Source: an uncultured Acetatifactor sp. (GTDB lineage Bacteria > Bacillota > Clostridia > Lachnospirales > Lachnospiraceae). Taken from it: DNA of 64,000 nt. A program made the translations under genes and the position numbers. Where the stretch lies: assembly GCA_910589035.1 (NCBI GenBank), contig CAJUSI010000070.1:1-64000 (forward strand), written 5' to 3'. The notes beneath the pieces were generated by a model, which worked only from the letters and a program-made list of their open reading frames with translations, was not told the DNA's origin and ran no database searches. This document shows, piece after piece, positions 1 through 7,021 of the stretch (its first letter is position 1; each line of letters opens with the position of its first letter).

Positions 1-144
1 GATTTTATAATAAATGGCGAACTTGACCCATTTCCTTTATCTTATGTGTTGCCTGCTGAACAGGTGATGGAAGCTCTTGAATATTTTGAAAAGTATCATA
101 AGCTGCCCACATTCATAACATGGCATGATGATAATGTCGCTTAG
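1..144 (+). CDS. C-terminal end of an Imm1-like immunity protein (partial)
   Basis: The first 47 codons of the window are open on the plus strand and end at TAG (142-144); the start lies outside. The visible end contains NGELDPFPLSYVLP, then a helix-like EQVMEALEYFEKYHKLP and FITWHDD. A proline-rich strand, an 'AL.YF...G.LP' helix and a closing W-[HE] resemble the C-terminus of Imm1-family immunity proteins, which sit beside polymorphic toxins. The DNA is more AT-rich than the metabolic genes that follow, which suits acquired cargo. The family call is from pattern memory only and the fragment is short; it could be another small immunity-like or unknown protein. Confidence 0.5.
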   Translation, partial: DFIINGELDPFPLSYVLPAEQVMEALEYFEKYHKLPTFITWHDDNVA

Positions 145-181
145 AAACTCCAGTTTGTGGAGTTTCTAATGGGAACATTTT
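143..181 (+). terminator. Probable intrinsic terminator of the Imm1-like gene
   Basis: A perfect 10-bp stem AGAAACTCCA / TGGAGTTTCT (143-152 / 158-167) with loop GTTTG overlaps the stop codon. A T-run (ATTTTT) follows only after about 8 nt, so termination is likely but not canonical. Confidence 0.55.
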
Positions 182-285
182 TCCGAAAAGAGAGTCGATT
201 AAAAAATGTACGATCGAAAACTGTTTGATCGAAAATTATATGAATAAATACCGATCAAAAGGCTGATACTCTTTACCAATAGACA

Positions 286-316
286 GGGGAAACACTCTGG
301 TAGGGTAGCTTTCCCC
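286..316 (+). other. Hairpin abutting the ribosome binding site of the next gene
   Basis: GGGGAAA (286-292) pairs with TTTCCCC (310-316), immediately before the AAAGGAGA ribosome binding site of the ORF at 342. It may influence translation initiation; no known riboswitch was recognised. The upstream stretch 200-260 repeats CGATC(G)AAAA several times. Confidence 0.35.
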
Positions 317-341
317 AAAGGAGAATTTCAGGGAGAAAACT

Positions 342-1091
342 ATGAAATTGGTAAAGGCTGTCAGCTTGTATCTTATATGGCCCGTTCTGCTGCTTGGACT
401 TGGTTTTTATGCGGGTGTGGAGACTTCACATTTCTTTTATCCGGGGGAAAAGAATCAGGGATATATGTCAGAGCCTGTGCCGGAGCAGGCGGACGCGGCA
501 CCAGCGCCGGAGAATGTGCAGGCGGTTTCCCATGAAGGACAGGAAGATATCCAGGGGAAGACCCAGACAAAAGAGTCTCAAAATGACGGAATTCATAATC
601 AGGAGGCTGTCCGGGAGGAGGAAGCCGAGGAGGTCCTGTCCGCCCCGGAAACCCTCTGTGTGGATACGGAATATGTGCTGGAGGAGACGGACGTACTCAA
701 CCATACGGTGGTGGAGAATATAGGACGTCTTCCCAACAAGTATGTGGGTATGGACAGGGATCAGTTTATAAAGGCCATGGAGGTCTATGCGGATTTCCCT
801 CCCCTGTCCGAGATGGAGCGCGGGTTCATAGGATTGAATGTGCTTTCCTTTTCCAGGGACCGGGTGGTGGTCCAGATGAACTATGAACTTGTACAGCCCA
901 CGGAAAGCTTTTATCTCGCGGTATACGACAATGAAGTAGTGGTTTATCTGGATGACAGGACAACCGTATATATTGAAACGGGAATCCGGCTGGATTCTCT
1001 TCCGGAGTCTCTGCAGCAGAGCATCATCGACATGATGTGGATAGAAAACGAAGAGAAGCTTTACAATTTTCTGGAGAATTACTCCAGCTGA
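342..1091 (+). CDS. Membrane-anchored protein of unknown function
   Basis: 249 aa. The N-terminus is hydrophobic (about residues 5-25, YLIWPVLLLGLGFYAGV), giving a type II membrane anchor. A low-complexity, Glu/Gln/Pro-rich linker (about 35-100) follows, then a folded C-terminal domain (about 105-249) with YVLEETD, LPNKYVGMDRDQF, LSFSRDRVVVQMNYE and a closing LYNFLENYSS. The C-terminal part has a BofC-like feel (a short domain that reads out a small extracytoplasmic peptide), but this is a guess. AAAGGAG lies about 18 nt upstream of the ATG, with AGGGAG nearer. It seems to be a single-gene unit followed by a 371-bp gap. Confidence 0.7.
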   Translation: MKLVKAVSLYLIWPVLLLGLGFYAGVETSHFFYPGEKNQGYMSEPVPEQADAAPAPENVQAVSHEGQEDIQGKTQTKESQNDGIHNQEAVREEEAEEVLSAPETLCVDTEYVLEETDVLNHTVVENIGRLPNKYVGMDRDQFIKAMEVYADFPPLSEMERGFIGLNVLSFSRDRVVVQMNYELVQPTESFYLAVYDNEVVVYLDDRTTVYIETGIRLDSLPESLQQSIIDMMWIENEEKLYNFLENYSS

Positions 1092-1462
1092 GAGCAGTTA
1101 AGCGGGAGGGAGTTCAGATCAGGTATGCCAGGCCAACCAATCAGCTGTTTGCGTACTGCACAGACGAATATCCCGCTCCGCGCTGGTCGATATCCCGACA
1201 ATATTTTTGCTGCACCGGAAAGTGTTCTGGCAATGGCCTTCCGGTAATTGATATATCGCTATTAAGTAGTCTCAAAGAAGCCGTGAGCATCACATATAAT
1301 CATTTTTTATACTGTGGTGCGTCGGACAAAAAGTAGTGTTTTTTAGAACAAATGCGGCACATCACAGAAAGGCAGAATAAGACAGGACAGCAGAATGGAA
1401 GAACAGAACTGGAAGAGCAGAACGAGAACAGAACTGGAAGTGCAAAACAGGAAAGCGGGAAG
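1092..1462 (+). other. Non-coding gap with a hairpin and a purine-rich direct repeat
   Basis: No convincing gene. It holds a 7-bp inverted repeat ACCGGAA / TTCCGGT (1214-1220 / 1239-1245) with no T-run, and a TATAAT-like word near 1294 without a clear -35. Just before the next start there is a purine-rich stretch with a 16-bp exact direct repeat, AGAACAGAACTGGAAG, at 1400-1415 and 1425-1440. The reading frame of the next gene is open through this repeat, but the protein family begins after it. Confidence 0.5.
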
Positions 1463-2749
1463 ATGATGGCTGATAAAAGAGTACATAGGGACTGTACGGT
1501 AGGAATTGTGGGCGGCGGAGCCGCGGGAATGATGGCTGCGATCACTGCAGCAAGGCAGGGAGCAGCGGTCACTCTGATGGAAGGGAATGACCGGCTGGGA
1601 AAAAAGATACTCGTCACGGGGAACGGAAAATGCAATTTGGGCAATGAAAATCTGGAGCCGGAGGAGTATTATACCGGATGTCCTGATTTCCTGGAAAGAT
1701 GTCTGGAACAATTCAGCACGCAGGATGCAATCTCCTTTTTCCGGAGGATCGGCCTGATGGTAAAAAGCAAAAACGGATATCTGTATCCCGCCTGCGGTCA
1801 GGCCTCCGCGGTGCTGGATGTACTGCGCTTTGAAGTGAGAGCGCTGGGGGTACAGGTGATTACGAACTGTAAAATTCAGAGGATTGAAGTAGCATACCCG
1901 CAAAACGGAATCAGGCTTTGGGACAGCGGCGGAAGAAGCTATGAGTTTCACCGGGTGATTCTGGCCTGCGGGGGAAGGGCTGCTCCGAAGACAGGGTCCG
2001 ACGGAAGCGGATACCGCCTGGCCAGACAGCTGGGACATGGGCTGATTCCCACGGTTCCCGCCCTGGTACAGCTGAAATGCAGGGAGGAATATTTTAAATC
2101 CGTTGCCGGTGTCAGGGCGGAGGCCCGGCTGGAGGTGATGACCGGAGGAAAATGCGTGGCCGCAGAGCGCGGAGAATTACAGCTGACGGAAACCGGTATC
2201 TCCGGTATTCCCGTATTTCAGCTGAGCCGGGTGGTGAATTACATAACAGCCGGGGGCAGGGACCGGACGAAAGAAGTAGAGGTGGTCGTTGATTTTCTGC
2301 CGGATGCAGGCGGGGAGCCCTGTGAAAGGCTTATGGCAGGCAGAAGCCTCCTTCTGCAGGAAGGGCGCAGCGTGGAAGAATTCTTTACGGGCATGCTTCA
2401 TAAGAAGCTGATGCAGCTTTTTATCAGGCTGTCCGGTCTGAAACCATCTGAACCCGCGGCATCGGCGGACAGAGAGAAGCTGCACAGGGTCTTTGAGCTT
2501 TGCAGGCATTGGCGTGTCCATGTGACGGGCAGCGCTTCCTACGAAAGCGCCCAGGTTTGCGCCGGAGGCATCCCCCTGGATGAGGTGACGCAGGATCTGG
2601 AATCGAAGAAAGCGAGGGGAGTATACTTTGCCGGCGAGCTTCTGGATGTGGACGGAAAATGCGGCGGCTACAACCTGCATTGGGCCTGGTGCAGCGGATA
2701 CCTGGCGGGGAGAGCGGCAGCCCGGGACGGGCGGCTGGTCCGGCCGTAG
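1463..2749 (+). CDS. NAD(P)/FAD-dependent oxidoreductase, HI0933/BaiN family
   Basis: About 428 aa. The Rossmann FAD-binding motif GIVGGGAAGMMAA is near the N-terminus, followed by the family signature RLGKKILVTGNGKCNLGN. The C-terminus carries AGELLDVDGKCGGYNLHWAW, the second FAD-contact segment of the family. Members are flavoproteins of the HI0933/YhiN/BaiN type; some reduce unsaturated ketones such as bile-acid intermediates, most are uncharacterised, and the substrate here cannot be told. The ATG at 1463 is preferred because AGGAAA lies 8 nt upstream. The frame runs open back to 1352, but that extension is low-complexity and has no ribosome site. Next comes another FAD-dependent protein, suggesting a redox pair. 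Confidence 0.9.
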   Translation: MMADKRVHRDCTVGIVGGGAAGMMAAITAARQGAAVTLMEGNDRLGKKILVTGNGKCNLGNENLEPEEYYTGCPDFLERCLEQFSTQDAISFFRRIGLMVKSKNGYLYPACGQASAVLDVLRFEVRALGVQVITNCKIQRIEVAYPQNGIRLWDSGGRSYEFHRVILACGGRAAPKTGSDGSGYRLARQLGHGLIPTVPALVQLKCREEYFKSVAGVRAEARLEVMTGGKCVAAERGELQLTETGISGIPVFQLSRVVNYITAGGRDRTKEVEVVVDFLPDAGGEPCERLMAGRSLLLQEGRSVEEFFTGMLHKKLMQLFIRLSGLKPSEPAASADREKLHRVFELCRHWRVHVTGSASYESAQVCAGGIPLDEVTQDLESKKARGVYFAGELLDVDGKCGGYNLHWAWCSGYLAGRAAARDGRLVRP

Positions 2750-2810
2750 CAGCTTTTGGCAGAAAGAATTCAGACAGCAGAAAGAGAAAAAAGACAAGAC
2801 AGAGGGAGAA

Positions 2811-2960
2811 AGAAAGACAGAGAAAGACAGGAAAAGACAGAGAAAGACAGGAAAAGACAGAGAAAGACAGGAAAAGACAGAGAAAGACAGGAAAAGACAG
2901 AGAAAGACAGGAAAAGACAGAGAAAGACGAGAAAAGGCAGAGAAAGACAGAAAAAGACAG
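2811..2960 (+). repeat. 20-bp purine-rich tandem repeat in a gene leader
   Basis: The unit AGAAAGACAGGAAAAGACAG occurs five times without change (2821-2920), preceded by a half unit (2811-2820) and followed by two degenerate units (2921-2960). It ends 19 nt before the ATG at 2979. Because 20 is not a multiple of 3 and the unit lacks stops, all three plus-strand frames stay open, which makes spurious Lys/Arg/Glu-rich ORFs. Each unit contains the SD-like word AGGAAAAG. Confidence 0.95.
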
Positions 2961-2978
2961 ACAGAAAGAGAAAGTAAT

Positions 2979-4637
2979 ATGCTCAGAGTGAACCAGGTAA
3001 AGATCAGGACGGGGCATTCGGAGGAAGCCCTGAAGAAAAAAATATCGGACATATTGAAAATCCCCGGACAGGAAATCAGAGGATGGAAGCTTATCCGCCG
3101 ATCCATCGATGCCAGAAAGAAGCCGGAGCTTTTCTACAGCTACACCCTGGATGTGGAGGTAAAAAACGAGGAGAGGGTGCTGCACAGATTTCGGGGGAAG
3201 GAACAGATGGTTTGCAGAACGCAGAGGACTTCCTATCATTTTCCGGAACCGGGCGGCAGGGTGCAGGAGCTGCCCGCAGTCATTGTGGGAATGGGACCTG
3301 CGGGGCTTTTCTGCGCATATTTCCTGGCGCTGCACGGCTATCGCCCCATTCTTCTGGAGAGAGGAAAATCAGTGGAGGAGCGCAGCAGGGATGTGGAGGC
3401 TTTCTGGAAAACGGGGAAATTAAATCCGGATTCCAATGTGCAGTTTGGCGAGGGCGGTGCGGGCGCCTTTTCTGACGGGAAACTGAATACCCTGGTAAAG
3501 GATAAGGATGGCAGAAATGCCGCCGTATTGGAGACATTGGTGAAATTCGGCGCGGACGAGAGAATTCTCTATGATGCCAGACCCCATATCGGAACGGATG
3601 TTCTGCTGCATGTGGTGAAAAGGATGCGGGAGGAAATTATCCGGCTGGGAGGCCAGGTGCGGTTTGAAAGCCAGGTTACGGATATCTGCATAGAACAGGG
3701 CCGGGTGACAGGCATAGTGATCGGCGGCGGGGAGAATATTTCCTGCCGCCAGCTGGTGCTTGCCCCCGGGCACAGCGCAAGGGATACCTTTTCCATGCTG
3801 TATGACAGGCAGGTTCCCATGGAGGCAAAAGCCTTTGCGGTGGGCCTTCGGGTAGAGCATCCCCAGTCCATGATAAACGAAAGCCAGTACGGGATGGCGG
3901 AGCCGGGCAGCCTGGGAGCAGCGCCCTACAAGGTGACGGCGAGGGCGAAGAACGGCAGGGGCGTGTATTCCTTCTGCATGTGTCCGGGCGGCTATGTGGT
4001 GAACGCTTCCTCGGAGGAGGGACGCACCACGGTAAACGGAATGAGCTACAGTGCACGCGGCGGAGAGAATGCCAACAGTGCCGTTATTGTGACGGTGATG
4101 CCGCAGGATTTCGGCTCAGATCATCCTCTGGCCGGAGTATCCTTTCAGAGAAGGCTGGAGGAGAGGGCGTACGCCCTGGCCGGAGGAAATATTCCGGTAC
4201 AGCGGTACGGGGATTTTAAGGCCAGAGTGGAGCAGAACCGAAGACAGGCGGATCCCCGGGAGAGGGAAGCCTGCAGAGAAAACAGTCCGGAGTCCCTGAA
4301 GAGGGAGGTAACGCCCCAATGCAAGGGCGCCTGGCAATGGGCCGATGTAAGCAGGATTCTTCCCCGGGAATGCAATGAGGCCATTGTGGATGGCATGGAA
4401 GCGTTTGCCAGGCAGATTGAGGGCTTTAACCGGCCGGATGCCTGCATGTCCGGAGTGGAGAGCCGCACCTCTTCCCCGGTAAGGATAATTCGTGATGACG
4501 GTATGCAGTCCAGAATTCAGGGGCTGTATCCCTGCGGAGAAGGCGCCGGTTACGCGGGCGGAATTGTCTCCGCTGCCATGGACGGCATCCGTGTGGCGGA
4601 GGCCATCGCGGGAACCTATGCGCCCGGGGGCGCCTGA
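2979..4637 (+). CDS. FAD-dependent dehydrogenase-like protein (COG2509 type)
   Basis: 552 aa from the ATG at 2979, a normal length for the family. The first ~90 residues (LRVNQVKIRTGHSEEALKKK...) form the family's small N-terminal domain. The dinucleotide-binding motif VIVGMGPAGLFCAYFLALHG follows at about residue 100, then FGEGGAGAFSDGKLNT. A C-terminal GAGYAGGIVSAAMDGIRVAEA segment matches the flavin-binding end of these proteins. The frame is open upstream to 2628 only because of the tandem repeat; the upstream part has no homology-like content. The gene lies 57 bp before the folate gene. Substrate unknown. Confidence 0.88.
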   Translation: MLRVNQVKIRTGHSEEALKKKISDILKIPGQEIRGWKLIRRSIDARKKPELFYSYTLDVEVKNEERVLHRFRGKEQMVCRTQRTSYHFPEPGGRVQELPAVIVGMGPAGLFCAYFLALHGYRPILLERGKSVEERSRDVEAFWKTGKLNPDSNVQFGEGGAGAFSDGKLNTLVKDKDGRNAAVLETLVKFGADERILYDARPHIGTDVLLHVVKRMREEIIRLGGQVRFESQVTDICIEQGRVTGIVIGGGENISCRQLVLAPGHSARDTFSMLYDRQVPMEAKAFAVGLRVEHPQSMINESQYGMAEPGSLGAAPYKVTARAKNGRGVYSFCMCPGGYVVNASSEEGRTTVNGMSYSARGGENANSAVIVTVMPQDFGSDHPLAGVSFQRRLEERAYALAGGNIPVQRYGDFKARVEQNRRQADPREREACRENSPESLKREVTPQCKGAWQWADVSRILPRECNEAIVDGMEAFARQIEGFNRPDACMSGVESRTSSPVRIIRDDGMQSRIQGLYPCGEGAGYAGGIVSAAMDGIRVAEAIAGTYAPGGA

Positions 4638-4694
4638 AAGCCCGGCGTCCGACAGGCGATGAACATATATGTAAATGCGCCAGGAGGTCTATAG

Positions 4695-5273
4695 ATGAAT
4701 GAAAAGGAAGAGAAAAAGAAAATCAGACAGAATATTTTACAGATCAGAAACGCCCTGGGCAGGGAAGAGCGCAGGAAAGCGTCCCTTTTGCTGACGGAGC
4801 GAATCCTGGGCCATCAATGGTTCTATCTGTCGGAATACCTTCTGTGCTATGCTGCCTTCGGGAGCGAAATCGACACCAAAGACATTCTGCGGGAGGCGCT
4901 GCAGGCCGGAAAGAAGGTATATCTGCCGAAAGTGCTGCAGGCCGGAAGCTCCCCGGCAATGCGCTTTTACAGGATAGAGACATTGGATGAACTGGCAAAG
5001 GGCTATCATGGCATTCCGGAACCGTCCGGAATATCGGAGGAATACCCCTGTTCTCCCCGCATCGCGAATTCCACTCTGATGCTGATGCCGGGCGTCGCCT
5101 TCGACAGATTCCGGAGCAGACTGGGCTATGGGAAAGGCTTTTACGACAGGTTTCTGTCGGATAAGGAGGAACTACGGCTGCGGACCATTGGGGTGGGGTA
5201 TGCCTGCCAGCTGGTTGAGACGCTGCCTGCCTCCCCCACGGATATCAAACCCTGTCAGGTAATCTGCGTGTAG
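4695..5273 (+). CDS. 5-formyltetrahydrofolate cyclo-ligase
   Basis: 192 aa, typical length. It converts 5-formyl-THF to 5,10-methenyl-THF with ATP, recycling a folate storage form. The C-terminal signature is present: LMLMPGVAFDRFRSRLGYGKGFYDRFL, containing the G-Y-G-K-G-[FY]-Y-D-R substrate/ATP loop. The Lys-rich N-terminus (EEKKKIRQNILQIRNAL) is also typical. The ribosome site is CAGGAGG, 8 nt before the ATG. It probably belongs to the transcript of the preceding FAD protein. Its last 19 nt overlap the 3' end of the convergent MATE gene. Confidence 0.93.
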   Translation: MNEKEEKKKIRQNILQIRNALGREERRKASLLLTERILGHQWFYLSEYLLCYAAFGSEIDTKDILREALQAGKKVYLPKVLQAGSSPAMRFYRIETLDELAKGYHGIPEPSGISEEYPCSPRIANSTLMLMPGVAFDRFRSRLGYGKGFYDRFLSDKEELRLRTIGVGYACQLVETLPASPTDIKPCQVICV

Positions 5274-6652
5274 GGCTGATCGGCCTGAGAAGCTTTTTCG
5301 CGTTCTGCCAGCCGCCGGATTTTTTTCCAGTTATCTGTCAGAAAGTACAGGAGCATGCACAATAAGCCGAAGGAAAAGCTGACAGGATAGCATACCATGA
5401 GCCAGGTTCCGTCCAGGAAGGCGGAGATCAGCCAGGCGCTGGGGATCCGGACGGCCCAGAGCATGAGGATATTTGCTATGGTGGGGAAGCGTACTTCGCC
5501 GATTCCGTTGACATAGCAGATAATGCCGTTAAACACTGCGAATATCCACATGGAGGGAAGTACTACCCTGGTATAGAGCACGGCAAGCTCCAGCACCTGT
5601 TCGTCTCTGGTGAAAAAAACCAGAAGCGGACGGCAGAAAAAGGTCACGGCAACACCGGCTATGCAGGTAATCAACCCGGAGAACAGAGGAATCCGCAGTC
5701 CCTCCTTCTGCAGCCGGACATATTTCTGAGCGCCGTAATTCTGGCCGGAAAAGGTAGTGGCCGCAGAAGACAGGGAAGAAATTGCCACATTGGCAATTCC
5801 GGTCAGCTTTGTGGCAACCGAGCAGGCTGCCATAAAGGTGGAGCCCTGGGCATTCACCAGCGCCTGCAGGAATATATGTCCCACCGAATAGATGGAGTTA
5901 TTCAGACCCAGGGGCAGGCCCACCGTGATAATCCGGCGCAGAATATTTTTATTCAGCTTCTTCGGCAGCAGTGTGAATTCCAGCTCGGGATATTTCCTCC
6001 GGATATAGATTACGCTGAAGAGCCAGGAAGCGAACATGGAAAGGCTGGTAGCCAGGGCGGCGCCGGTTACATCCATTTGAAATCCTGCGATAAACAGAAG
6101 GTCCAGCACTATATTGGTAAAGCAGGAGATCAGCAGAAAAAACAGGGAGGCCCTGCTGTCCCCCATACCCTGCAGGATTCCGGCATTCATATTATAGCCC
6201 ATATTGCCAAGGGTACCCAGGAAAATAATGCGGAGATAGGAAACCGCCAGGTCCCAGGTGTCTTCCGGCACCTGCATGAATTTTAATATAAGGGGTCCCA
6301 GGAAGAGCCCGAGGATGGAGATTGGGATGGCGCTGAGATAGAGAAATGAGGTGGCGGTGGCCGCCGTTTCTCTTACGGCTTTGCCGTCGCCGCTTCCCGT
6401 ATACTGGGATATCAATATGGACACGCCCGTGCCTATTCCCAGGAAAATGCACAGGAGCATTTCCACGGGCTGGGAGCTGGTGCCCACGGCGGCAAGGGAG
6501 ACGGAATCACAGAAATTACCGATGACCAGGGTATCCACGGTGGTATATAGCTGCTGTAAAATATTGCCGATACAGATTGGCAGGGCGAACAGCAGGACGA
6601 GCTTCATGGCGGGACCCTGGGTCATGTCTGCTTTTGTATGGGAATTTTGCAT
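5255..6652 (-). CDS. MATE family multidrug/Na+ antiporter
   Basis: 465 aa if translation starts at ATG 6652; a GTG at 6664 in the same frame is the alternative. A GTGAGA-type ribosome site lies about 7 nt before the ATG. About 12 hydrophobic segments are visible. The N-terminal family signature is clear: FALPICIGNILQQLYTTVD followed by TLVIGNF and AAVGTSSQPVEMLL; the internal duplication repeats it (LPLGLNNSIYSVGHIFLQAL). MATE proteins export drugs or metabolites using a Na+ or H+ gradient; the substrate cannot be predicted. It has its own promoter at 6687-6715. Confidence 0.92.
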   Translation of the reverse strand: MQNSHTKADMTQGPAMKLVLLFALPICIGNILQQLYTTVDTLVIGNFCDSVSLAAVGTSSQPVEMLLCIFLGIGTGVSILISQYTGSGDGKAVRETAATATSFLYLSAIPISILGLFLGPLILKFMQVPEDTWDLAVSYLRIIFLGTLGNMGYNMNAGILQGMGDSRASLFFLLISCFTNIVLDLLFIAGFQMDVTGAALATSLSMFASWLFSVIYIRRKYPELEFTLLPKKLNKNILRRIITVGLPLGLNNSIYSVGHIFLQALVNAQGSTFMAACSVATKLTGIANVAISSLSSAATTFSGQNYGAQKYVRLQKEGLRIPLFSGLITCIAGVAVTFFCRPLLVFFTRDEQVLELAVLYTRVVLPSMWIFAVFNGIICYVNGIGEVRFPTIANILMLWAVRIPSAWLISAFLDGTWLMVCYPVSFSFGLLCMLLYFLTDNWKKIRRLAEREKASQADQPYTQIT

Positions 6653-6686
6653 GGGGTATCTCACTTTCTGATGTAGTATCCTGGAT

Positions 6687-6715
6687 AGTATAACGCTTTT
6701 TGGGCTTCAATGCAA
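6687..6715 (-). promoter_or_regulatory. Sigma-A promoter for the MATE gene
   Basis: On the minus strand TTGCAT (6710-6715), a 17-nt spacer and TATACT (6687-6692). The same two hexamers and spacing occur at the metY promoter (20963-20991). Confidence 0.7.
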
Positions 6716-6812
6716 TGGGGCTTTGCTGTTTTGCTGAGACAGAGCCAAAGCTGCGGCAGAGATTTATGGGGCGCCTGTTTTACGGCATATGGTCAAATGA
6801 AAAAATGCGGGA

Positions 6813-6852
6813 TATCTGCAACCGGCGGCAGCTTCTATTCGTTCTATGGGTG
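6813..6852 (+). promoter_or_regulatory. Predicted ECF-type promoter P1 (sigma operon, autoregulatory)
   Basis: TATCTGCAACC (6813-6823), 16 nt, then CGTTCTATGGGTG (6840-6852). AAC in the -35 and CGT in the -10 are hallmarks of ECF sigma promoters. The same arrangement, with an identical 11-bp -35 block and equal spacing, stands before the secreted-protein gene (9204-9243). The CGTT lies 49 nt before the ATG at 6893. No sigma-A promoter is obvious here. Confidence 0.65.
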
Positions 6853-6892
6853 TAAGGACCACATCCCAGACAGGACGAAAGGAGAGATGTGT

Positions 6893-7018
6893 ATGCCGGA
6901 TGACTTCATCAGGCGCATGCTCCGGGCGGTCATCGAATCATTTTCAATAGATGAGGCGAAGAAAGCGGACATACTGCGGAGCATTGTGGGCCAGGAAAAG
7001 ATAGAGGAGGATCAATGA
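6893..7018 (+). CDS. Small 41-aa protein coupled to the sigma factor gene
   Basis: The ATG at 6893 has AAAGGAG 8 nt upstream; the ORF encodes 41 residues (MPDDFIRRMLRAVIESFSID... ending EKIEEDQ) and stops 3 nt before the sigma-factor ATG at 7022. The sequence is charged and likely helical, with no membrane segment or cysteine. The strong ribosome site and tight spacing suggest a real peptide, translational coupling, or both. It may be a leader or a partner of the sigma protein. Family not recognised. Confidence 0.6.
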   Translation: MPDDFIRRMLRAVIESFSIDEAKKADILRSIVGQEKIEEDQ

Positions 7019-7021
7019 ATT

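Noticed and set aside
2628..2978. Lys/Arg/Glu-rich N-terminal extension or separate ORFs over the 20-bp repeats
   Set aside because: All three frames are open because the unit lacks stops; the FAD protein family begins at 2979.
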